In this document: positions 51,952-59,233 of the stretch, piece after piece | How the letters are laid out: every line of letters starts with the position of its first letter | Numbering within the stretch: the first letter of the stretch is position 1 | Source of the DNA: Bacillus sp. ISL-45 | GTDB taxonomy: Bacteria > Bacillota > Bacilli > Bacillales > Cytobacillaceae | Direction: 5' to 3' | Length of the DNA stretch: 64,000 bases | Assembly: GCF_018613195.1 (NCBI RefSeq) | Contig: NZ_JAGGQQ010000011.1 | Span: 248,001 to 312,000 of the forward strand | Made by a program: the position numbers and the translations under genes | The notes under the pieces: model-generated | Told to the model about the DNA's origin: nothing | Seen by the model: only the letters and a program-made list of their open reading frames with translations | Database searches by the model: none

Positions 51952-52066
51952 GAGTACTTAATTACACTATTGATGCTTTTAGAATAACTGCAAGCCTTAT
52001 TTTTCGGCTCGGATGGTACAATTTTTAAAGAGCAAAGTGATAATCGTCAATAGCGGAGTGATTAGA

Positions 52067-53455
52067 ATGAACATCGTCCTTTTCAATAAAGATTTGCGCA
52101 TTTCCGACAATCAGCCCTTAGCTGAAGCAGCCAGAGCGGGGGAGGTATTGCCGCTGTATGTATTTGAGCCTTCACAGTGGGAGGATACGCCGCTTTCCGC
52201 GCGCCATTTTCAATTTGTTGTTGAAAGTCTGGAAGAGCTGGCAAAAGGAATTGAGAGTCTGGGCGGAAAACTCTTTCTGGCTATCGATGAGATGGAGACG
52301 GTTCTCGAAAAATTGCTGTATCATTATGATTCTATAAACTTATATGCGCACATTAATAGTAGCTTTATAGATATAGTTAAGGAATGGGCGAAGCAAAAAG
52401 AGCAGCTTCTTTTTGCTTATGGTCCGGAACTTGATAATGTCCCGGGGAGGCTGTTTAATAATCGTTTGAACGCTTATTTAAATGAATCGCTAGCTGAAGT
52501 TCCAAACAAAATTGATGTAACGTCAAAAATCCCTGATCTACTGTTTGCTGATTTTAAAAGATTTCAGAAATTGAGATTTAAAGGAAATAAGATCCGCTAT
52601 GGCCAGCAAGGGGGAGAATTAAAGGCTATTGAAACGCTGGATTCATTCCTCGAAGGCAGATTCGCAAACTATATTGAAAATCACCAAAAACCCCTGCCTT
52701 CCTCGCTTTCATCATCCAGGCTTTCTGCTTATATAACATGGGGAAATATTTCGGTCAGGACCATATTTCAGAAAACGGATGAAAAATTGCAAGCATGTGA
52801 GCTGGAGGAAGACCAGATTCAGCTAGAAGAGTTTTTATCAAAGCTTAATAAACGGGCAAAAATTTGCAGTTTGAGAATGGACGATCAGCAACAGGCAGAT
52901 GTAAATGAAATCAAAAGGGATTACAATGAAGAGTGGTTTCGGCGCTGGCTTCAGGGAAGGACAGGAATCCCGATGGTTGATGCGGCTATGAGGAGTCTGG
53001 ATAAAACGGGTTGGATGAACTTTCCGTTGCGGGCTATGGTTACTTCTTTTATTGCTAACACCTTATTGCTGGATGAGAAGAAGGTATCTGCTTCCCTCGC
53101 AGAGTTGTACTTAGATTATGAACCAGCTGTACATGATTTCTATATCCAGCAGCTAGTCGAGACGAAAGGGAAGATGAAAATCATAGATCCTGTAAAGGCC
53201 GGCAGACAGCTTGATCCGGATGGCACGTTCATCCGCCGATATGTGACTGAGTTAAGCAAGCTTCCGGACGAATACATACACGAACCATGGCTATACCCTG
53301 CTTTTTATCAGCTTGGCTATGAAGCGCCAATGGTCGATGTGAAAAAGGCTTGTAAACATGCCAGGCTTCAATACCGGACCATAAAGAGCAAAGGAACTCC
53401 TGGCCGGAAAAAAGAAAAGGAAGGAGAAACCGAGCAGCTATCCTTTGATTTCTAG
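52067..53455 (+). CDS. phr: Cryptochrome/photolyase family protein
   Basis: A 462-residue flavoprotein with an N-terminal Rossmann antenna domain (NIVLFNKDLRISDNQPL) and C-terminal FAD-binding helical domain (GRTGIPMVDAAMRSL, GWMNFPLRAMVTSF, DYEPAVHDFYIQQ). Photolyases split UV pyrimidine dimers using light. The last motif lacks the usual Trp-rich WQW of CPD photolyases (it reads YIQQ), so activity is less certain. GGAG lies eight bases before the ATG. The 3' end overlaps the convergent EamA gene by 18 bp. Confidence 0.8.
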   Translation: MNIVLFNKDLRISDNQPLAEAARAGEVLPLYVFEPSQWEDTPLSARHFQFVVESLEELAKGIESLGGKLFLAIDEMETVLEKLLYHYDSINLYAHINSSFIDIVKEWAKQKEQLLFAYGPELDNVPGRLFNNRLNAYLNESLAEVPNKIDVTSKIPDLLFADFKRFQKLRFKGNKIRYGQQGGELKAIETLDSFLEGRFANYIENHQKPLPSSLSSSRLSAYITWGNISVRTIFQKTDEKLQACELEEDQIQLEEFLSKLNKRAKICSLRMDDQQQADVNEIKRDYNEEWFRRWLQGRTGIPMVDAAMRSLDKTGWMNFPLRAMVTSFIANTLLLDEKKVSASLAELYLDYEPAVHDFYIQQLVETKGKMKIIDPVKAGRQLDPDGTFIRRYVTELSKLPDEYIHEPWLYPAFYQLGYEAPMVDVKKACKHARLQYRTIKSKGTPGRKKEKEGETEQLSFDF

Positions 53456-54331
53456 AGACGACTCTGCTAACTCTGTCCTCCCTTTGAAGTAGGTCAGGGA
53501 AACTCCCATAAGGGTTATCACACCGCCTGCTGCTGTCATGACTCCCGGTACTTCCCCCAGCCAGAACCAGGCGATAATGAAAGAAGCAGCAGGTGTCAGG
53601 TAAAGGGAACTTGCTGCTTCAGAGGCTCCGGATTGAGCTGTAATATAAGCTATAGCAAAGTAAGCAACCACCGTAGGGAAAAGTCCGAGATAAATAGCAC
53701 TAATCGTTGCTCCCAAGGGGGCTTCAGCTATCTGAGATTCAATTCCAGGAGCAAAGAAACCCATGAAAATGGTGGCCGCCCAAATAGTATAGGCAGTAAA
53801 AGGAAGGGCACCATACTTTTCTAAGTAATTTTTTTGGAACACAAAGTAAAGTGATTCAGATAATGAAGCAATCAATATTAACAGTACGCCAATGCCCAGC
53901 TCGAATCCACCGCCGGCCCCGATGGAAATGAGAACAATTCCTGTCATGCTGATCATGGCGCCGGACCAGTACCATTTACCGGTGCGCTCCTGGAAGAACA
54001 TCCTCCCTAACAATCCAATAAAAACGGGTGAAGTAGAAACAAGCAGACTTGCGGCACCTGCACTGACAGTTTGTTCACCAAAATTCAGCGCGGTTTGATA
54101 GACTGCGAATCCCAAAAATCCAAACATGAATATAACAGGCCAATCTTTTATTTCCGGAAGCTTCATTTTTGTTAATACAGCGTAGCAAAGAAGTGCCGAT
54201 GACCCGACCAAAAGCCGCAAGAATGACAAGTGCTCGGGTGAATAGGCTTCGAGACCATGCCTGATCCCCGCAAAAGCCGATCCCCATAATAAAATAACGA
54301 GTAAGTGTGCTGCTGCCATTCTTATGTCCAT
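53438..54331 (-). CDS. EamA/DMT family transporter
   Basis: A 297-residue permease of two EamA repeats, ten helices (LLWGSAFAGIRHGLEAYSPE; second repeat LYLTPAASFIIAWFWLGEVP). GAGGGGTGG precedes the ATG at 54331. It is divergent from a MocR-type regulator, like the ycxC-ycxD pair of B. subtilis, so the regulator probably controls it. Substrate unknown; amino acids or amines are typical. Confidence 0.85.
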   Translation of the reverse strand: MDIRMAAAHLLVILLWGSAFAGIRHGLEAYSPEHLSFLRLLVGSSALLCYAVLTKMKLPEIKDWPVIFMFGFLGFAVYQTALNFGEQTVSAGAASLLVSTSPVFIGLLGRMFFQERTGKWYWSGAMISMTGIVLISIGAGGGFELGIGVLLILIASLSESLYFVFQKNYLEKYGALPFTAYTIWAATIFMGFFAPGIESQIAEAPLGATISAIYLGLFPTVVAYFAIAYITAQSGASEAASSLYLTPAASFIIAWFWLGEVPGVMTAAGGVITLMGVSLTYFKGRTELAESSLEIKG

Positions 54332-54417
54332 GTAATCCACCCCTCTTAAAAACCATCCAATTTCCGTTACATATTAGTTTTATCTTTTAAATATAACTAG
54401 GTCTTGGTAAAATGTAT

Positions 54418-54450
54418 CCAACCAATAGGGGTATTTTAAAACCAACCAAT
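54418..54450. promoter_or_regulatory. Direct repeats in the EamA-MocR divergent promoter
   Basis: CCAACCAAT occurs twice in direct orientation (54418-54426 and 54442-54450), 24 bp apart. MocR regulators such as GabR and PdxR bind direct repeats in their divergent promoters. The right copy is close to the mocR start. Confidence 0.5.
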
Positions 54451-54469
54451 TTTGAATGGAGCAGGAGAC

Positions 54470-55879
54470 ATGAAAGCGCCTAAATACAAAGTGATCATCG
54501 ATTACATAAAAGAGCAGATTACAAACGGGATTTGGCCAGTTGGCAGCAGGCTCCCGAGTCAGCGAGACCTTGCAAAACAATTCGGTGTAAACAGAAGCAC
54601 AGTCGTAACTGCACTGGATGAATTAGCTGCTGATGGACTTGTAGAGGGGAAGCTGGGGATGGGGACGGTGGTCGTTAACAATACCTGGACACTCATGCGG
54701 TCTGCGCCACCGGTAAATTGGAATGAACAAGTGGCACTGGGCACCCATCAGGCAAGCCTGTCGACAGTACAGGCTATAAATCTGGCAGAATCCGATGAGA
54801 ATTTGATCCAGCTGAGTAAAGGGGAACTCTCCAAGGATTTATTTCCGCTGGCAGAAATGAGAGCTGTTTTAACAAAGATTGGACAGGATCTGGAGCCGTT
54901 CGGTTATGAGGATCCGAAAGGAAACCTGAAGTTGCGGGAAGAGATTGCTAGGTATCTTAATCAAAAGGGAATTATCGTCGATGCATCGTCCATTTTAATC
55001 GTTTCTGGTGCTTTACAGGCTTTGCACCTGATTTCGATTGGGTTATTGAAAAGTGAGTCAACTGTGTTCCTCGAGGATTCATCTTACTTATACTCTTTAT
55101 CAACTTTCCAGTCTGCAGGGATGAAACTCCAGGGAATCCCGTTAGACAAGGATGGCATCATGCCCGGGATGATAAAGGCGTCGCATCACAGTAAGAAATC
55201 GGTGCTGTACTGCCATCCGAATTTCCATAATCCTACTGGTACTCTTATGGGCGAAAACAGAAGGCAGGAACTGCTCAAACTGGCTGAGAGTGCCCAGCTT
55301 CCCATCATTGAAGATGATGTGTACGGCGATTTATGGCTGGATTCTCCTCCGCCGTCCCCCATTAAATCGCACGACCGGCACGGAAATGTTTTATATCTAG
55401 GCAGCCTTTCAAAAAGCCTGAATCCTGGATTGAGAATTGGATGGATCGCCGGGCCTCAAGCGGTCATTGATCGGCTGGCTGACCTGAAAATGCAGACTGA
55501 CTACGGTTCAAGTTCTCTATCGCAGCGAGCTGCCGCAGAATGGCTATCCAGCGGATTGTATGACCAGCATTTGGCAAATGTTAGAAAGCAGTTAAGAGTA
55601 CGAAGGAATGCGGCATTGGAAGCAATGGAAATACACTTAAGCCGTTATGCCGAATGGGAAAAACCTGCAGGCGGATTTTTCATATGGGTAAAAATGAATC
55701 CTGCTATCTCATTGCCTGATTTGTATAGAAAAGCTCTCGCGAATGGGGTGCTGATCAATCCCGGGAGAATTTATGCAACGCAAAAAATGCAGCACTTCAG
55801 GCTTTCTTTTGCGAATGCACGGGTTGAGGATATAACAAAGGGAATCGCTATATTAGAATCGCTGATCGAAGACTGCTAG
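54470..55879 (+). CDS. MocR-family regulator (GntR HTH fused to aminotransferase domain)
   Basis: A 469-residue protein: N-terminal GntR winged helix (PVGSRLPSQRDLAKQFGVNR, then STVVTALDELAADGLV) and a fold-type I aminotransferase domain with HPNFHNPTGTLM, IEDDVYGDLW and the PLP-lysine region YLGSLSKSLNPGLRIGW (Lys in SLSKSL). Such regulators bind PLP and an amine ligand. GGAG lies eight bases before the ATG. It probably regulates the divergent EamA transporter. Confidence 0.88.
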   Translation: MKAPKYKVIIDYIKEQITNGIWPVGSRLPSQRDLAKQFGVNRSTVVTALDELAADGLVEGKLGMGTVVVNNTWTLMRSAPPVNWNEQVALGTHQASLSTVQAINLAESDENLIQLSKGELSKDLFPLAEMRAVLTKIGQDLEPFGYEDPKGNLKLREEIARYLNQKGIIVDASSILIVSGALQALHLISIGLLKSESTVFLEDSSYLYSLSTFQSAGMKLQGIPLDKDGIMPGMIKASHHSKKSVLYCHPNFHNPTGTLMGENRRQELLKLAESAQLPIIEDDVYGDLWLDSPPPSPIKSHDRHGNVLYLGSLSKSLNPGLRIGWIAGPQAVIDRLADLKMQTDYGSSSLSQRAAAEWLSSGLYDQHLANVRKQLRVRRNAALEAMEIHLSRYAEWEKPAGGFFIWVKMNPAISLPDLYRKALANGVLINPGRIYATQKMQHFRLSFANARVEDITKGIAILESLIEDC

Positions 55880-55933
55880 AATAGAAGATATATATTAATT
55901 TAAGCATGAAACAAACAAGGAGAATTAGGATTT

Positions 55934-56689
55934 ATGAAATTAGTATCTTGGAATGTGAACGGCATCAGGGCTTGCGCTCGTAAGGGATTTTTAGAATTCT
56001 TTAAAGAAGCGGGCGCAGACCTTTTTTGTATACAGGAAACGAAGTTGCAGGAAGGCCAGATCAATCTTGAACTGGAAGGGTATCACCAGTTCTGGAATTA
56101 CGCAGAAAAGAAAGGCTATTCCGGAACAGCTGTTTTTTCGAAAAAACAGCCTCTATCAGTAAAGTATGGAATTGGTTCTGCAGAACACGATCACGAGGGC
56201 AGGGCAATCACTGTAGAATTTGATGAGTTTTATCTCGTTAATGTCTACACGCCAAATTCGCAGCGTGATCTCGCGCGCCTCGGCTACCGCCTATCCTGGG
56301 AAGACAAGCTTAGGGAATACTTGCTAGAATTGGAGGATGATAAGCCGGTAATCCTTTGCGGCGATTTGAATGTCGCCCATAATGAGATTGATTTGAAAAA
56401 TCCAAAACCAAACCGCGGAAATTCAGGATTTACAGACGAGGAACGTGGAAAGATGACTGATCTCCTCAGCAGCGGATTCGTTGATTCCTTCCGCCACTTG
56501 CATCCTGAGGTTAAAGATGTCTACACCTGGTGGTCTTACATGAATAAAGTTAGAGAAAAGAACATCGGCTGGCGTATCGATTATTTCATTGTTTCCGAAA
56601 AACTGGCACCTGCCATCAAAGAAGCAGGTGCAGAATGCTTTGTTATGGGCAGTGACCACTGTCCCGTCACGCTTGAATTAAGCCTATAA
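55934..56689 (+). CDS. exoA: Exodeoxyribonuclease III / AP endonuclease
   Basis: A 251-residue AP endonuclease of the ExoIII/APE1 family (KLVSWNVNGIRACARKGF, FCIQETKLQ with catalytic Glu, LVNVYTPNSQRDLARLGYR, CGDLNVAHNEIDL, WRIDYFIVS, GSDHCPVTLEL). It cuts abasic sites in base excision repair. ATG after CAAGGAG. Matches B. subtilis ExoA in length. Confidence 0.93.
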   Translation: MKLVSWNVNGIRACARKGFLEFFKEAGADLFCIQETKLQEGQINLELEGYHQFWNYAEKKGYSGTAVFSKKQPLSVKYGIGSAEHDHEGRAITVEFDEFYLVNVYTPNSQRDLARLGYRLSWEDKLREYLLELEDDKPVILCGDLNVAHNEIDLKNPKPNRGNSGFTDEERGKMTDLLSSGFVDSFRHLHPEVKDVYTWWSYMNKVREKNIGWRIDYFIVSEKLAPAIKEAGAECFVMGSDHCPVTLELSL

Positions 56690-56698
56690 AAGTGGATG

Positions 56699-56730
56699 AA
56701 TCCCCTGAGTGGTACTCAGGGGATTTTTTT
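56699..56730 (+). terminator. Intrinsic terminator of exoA
   Basis: AATCCCCTGAGT-GGT-ACTCAGGGGATT followed by T5-7. Confidence 0.9.
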
Positions 56731-56757
56731 AGGTTATTTACCGTGTTTTAGCACAAT

Positions 56758-57520
56758 GCTGTCTGCAGCAACACCAAGTTCAGATAGCTTTTCGCTGATT
56801 TCCCATAAAGCTGTCAGAAGCAGCTCTAAGTTCAGACAGCTTTTCGCTGATTTCAGCATAGCTGTCAGAAGTTACCCGAAGTTAAGACAGCTTTTTGCTG
56901 ATTTCATACACAGCTGTCAGAAGTTGCCCCAAGTTAAGACAGCTTTTCTCTGATTTCATACAAAGCTGTCAAAAAAAGCCCGAAGTTAAGACAGCTTTTC
57001 ACTGATTTCCTTCAAAGTTGTCATAAGTAGGCCCTAGTTCAGACAACTTTTCGTGGATTTGCTTCAAAGCTGTCATAAGTAGGCCCTAGTTCAGACAACT
57101 TTTCGCAGAATACCTTCAAAGCTGTCATAAGTAGGCCCAAGTTCAGACAGCTTTTCGTGGATTTCCTTCAAAGCTGTCATAAGTAGGCCCAAGTTCAGAC
57201 AACTTTTCGTGGATTTGCTTCAAAGCTGTCATAAGTAGCTCCAAGTTCAGACAACTTTTCGTGGATTTGCTTCAAAGCTGTCAAAAGCAGCCCGAAGTTC
57301 AGACAGCTTTTCACTGATTTCCTTCAAAGTTGTCATAAGTAGGCCCAAGTTCAGACAGCTTTTCGTGGATTTGCTTCAAAGCTGTCATAAGCAGCCCCAA
57401 GTTCAGACAGCTTTTCGTGGATTTGCTTCAAAGCTGTCAGAAGCAGCCCCAAGTTCAGACAGCTTTTCACTGATTTCCTTCAGAATTGTCCGAAACAGTA
57501 CCAGACTCGGACACCTTTTC
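56758..57520. repeat. Tandem array of about 15 hairpin-forming 52-bp repeats
   Basis: A unit of 51-52 bp repeats about 15 times. Each unit has GCTGTC, 19 bp (typically ATAAGTAGGCCCAAGTTCA), GACAGCTTTTCG, then about 15 bp (TGGATTTGCTTCAAA). The arms AAAGCTGTC and GACAGCTTT are inverted, so each unit can form a stem-loop. Units differ by point changes; some carry GTTGTC with GACAAC. The last unit (from 57485) is degenerate. The array has no ORF with a ribosome site and sits between exoA and ccpN. Confidence 0.9.
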
Positions 57521-57747
57521 TAAGACTTATAGCCTTAGTCTGTTCCAAACAGTATGACATATTTTAAGCATTCAAAATAAACGTGTAACCCATTTAAACG
57601 CAAGAAACCAGGCTATTTTAATATATTCAAAGAATTATCAAAACCTTTTCTTTTGCTTTTTGGCTAAATGTTATATACTATAAATTAAAAAGGATAACAC
57701 ATTAAAAAAATCCTTGATAATGTTACATATTAATTATTGGGGGTACG
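57521..57747 (+). promoter_or_regulatory. ccpN promoter region
   Basis: About 230 bp of AT-rich DNA between the repeat array and ccpN. TATACTATAAAT around 57671 is a plausible -10 region. Nothing else is recognised. Confidence 0.4.
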
Positions 57748-58401
57748 TTGGTGGTGAGTTCTATTAAACTAACAAAACGGCAGGAAGAAATCGTTCAAAT
57801 TGTCAAGGAGGATGGTCCGATAACTGGTGAACAGATAGCCGAGAAGCTTAAGCTTACCCGGGCTACTCTCAGGCCAGACCTGGCGATCCTGACAATGGCA
57901 GGCAGTCTGGAGGCAAGGCCGAGAGTTGGCTATTTTTTCAATAAGGATAAAGAAAGACTGTTTGAACCGACAGAAGTTCTTAATCTTAAAGTCAATGACT
58001 ATAAAGGCCATCCGATCGTCGTCCAAAAGTCCTCCTCTGTTTATGATGGCATTGTCCAGATGTTCCTTGAAGATGTAGGGACTCTATATGCTGTTGATTC
58101 TGAAGGATGCCTTGCTGGCGTCATATCAAGGAAAGACCTGTTGAGGGCCGCTATCGGAAACAAGAATCTCGAGGATCTTCCTGTAAGCGTCATCATGACA
58201 AGGATGCCAAACATTATAACTGTGAAGCCAGAGGAAACACTCGTCCAGGCTGCTAAAAAGCTTGTGACAAACAGAATTGATTCTCTCCCTGTCGTCCGGG
58301 AACTCAAGCATAAACCAGATTCATATGAAGTCATCGGACGAATAACCAAAACAACCATTACAAAGGTTTATCTAGAAATAGCTGAGCAAAAATCTGTCTA
58401 G
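57748..58401 (+). CDS. ccpN: Gluconeogenesis repressor CcpN
   Basis: A 217-residue regulator: N-terminal winged helix (LTKRQEEIVQIVKEDGPITG, RATLRPDLAILTMAGSLEAR) and two CBS domains (SVYDGIVQMFLEDVGTLYAV; PVSVIMTRMPNIITV). CcpN of B. subtilis represses gapB and pckA on glycolytic carbon. Starts TTG, GTG or GTG (57748-57756) are clustered after GGGGGT. It heads an operon with yqfL and ppdK. Confidence 0.92.
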   Translation: MVVSSIKLTKRQEEIVQIVKEDGPITGEQIAEKLKLTRATLRPDLAILTMAGSLEARPRVGYFFNKDKERLFEPTEVLNLKVNDYKGHPIVVQKSSSVYDGIVQMFLEDVGTLYAVDSEGCLAGVISRKDLLRAAIGNKNLEDLPVSVIMTRMPNIITVKPEETLVQAAKKLVTNRIDSLPVVRELKHKPDSYEVIGRITKTTITKVYLEIAEQKSV

Positions 58402-58415
58402 GAAGTGAGCGTATT

Positions 58416-59228
58416 TTGGATATGAAGGAAGTTGTCTACGTGGTATCCGATTCAGTCGGGGAAACAGCAGAATTTGTTGTCAAGGCTGTGGCAACCCAGT
58501 TTAATGGCGGCCAGGTTGATATCAGAAGAAATTCATATGTTGAAGACGAGGAAGACATTGAAGACGTCATCATGGTTGCGAAGCAAGGACGATCAATTAT
58601 CGCTTATACGATCGTTGTTCCAGCGCTCAAGGCTTATTTGGATAAAAGAGCACAGGAGGAAGGGATCTATGCAGTTGATTTGCTGAATCCGCTGATGAAT
58701 GCCTTTGAAAAGAAGTTCAATAAGGAACCAAACCATCGACCGGGAATGATGCGTAAGCTTGATGATGAATACTTCCGCAAGATTGAAGCCATTGAATTTG
58801 CCGTCAAATATGACGATGGCAGAGACCCGCGCGGCATTTTAAGAGCGGATATTGTACTGGTGGGCGTTTCTCGGACTTCAAAAACACCTTTATCAATGTA
58901 CCTTGCTCACAAGCGTTACAAAGTAGCCAATGTGCCAATCGTTCCAGAGGTAAAGCCGCCAGATGAATTGTTCCAGATATCCAGAAGCAAATGTGTCGGT
59001 CTGATCATCTCGCCGGATAAACTGAACGAAATCAGGACGGAAAGGCTGAAAGCGCTTGGACTGGGGGCCAGGGCAAACTATGCAAGCTATGAACGAATAC
59101 TGGAAGAGCTTGATTATGCAGAAAAAATCATGAAACGTGTGGGCTGCCCAGTCATCAATGTTTCAAATAAGGCTATCGAAGAAACAGCAGGATTGATACT
59201 CGATATTTTAAAAAGTGAGAGGAGTTAA
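58416..59228 (+). CDS. yqfL: PPDK regulatory protein (DUF299 kinase/pyrophosphorylase)
   Basis: A 270-residue bifunctional regulator of the DUF299 family that phosphorylates a threonine of pyruvate phosphate dikinase using ADP and removes it by phosphorolysis. P-loop GVSRTSKT at 150-157; N-terminal VYVVSDSVGETAEFV; C-terminal GCPVINVSNKAIEETA. Starts at TTG with GGAAGTGAG six bases upstream; an ATG two codons later is possible. It sits between ccpN and its predicted target ppdK, 5 bp from the latter. In B. subtilis yqfL remains with ccpN but there is no PpdK. Confidence 0.92.
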   Translation: MDMKEVVYVVSDSVGETAEFVVKAVATQFNGGQVDIRRNSYVEDEEDIEDVIMVAKQGRSIIAYTIVVPALKAYLDKRAQEEGIYAVDLLNPLMNAFEKKFNKEPNHRPGMMRKLDDEYFRKIEAIEFAVKYDDGRDPRGILRADIVLVGVSRTSKTPLSMYLAHKRYKVANVPIVPEVKPPDELFQISRSKCVGLIISPDKLNEIRTERLKALGLGARANYASYERILEELDYAEKIMKRVGCPVINVSNKAIEETAGLILDILKSERS

Positions 59229-59233
59229 GGCTG

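Noticed and set aside
56758-57520. CRISPR array
   Set aside because: The whole 52-bp unit is repeated, including the part that would be spacer; there are no unique spacers and no cas genes.
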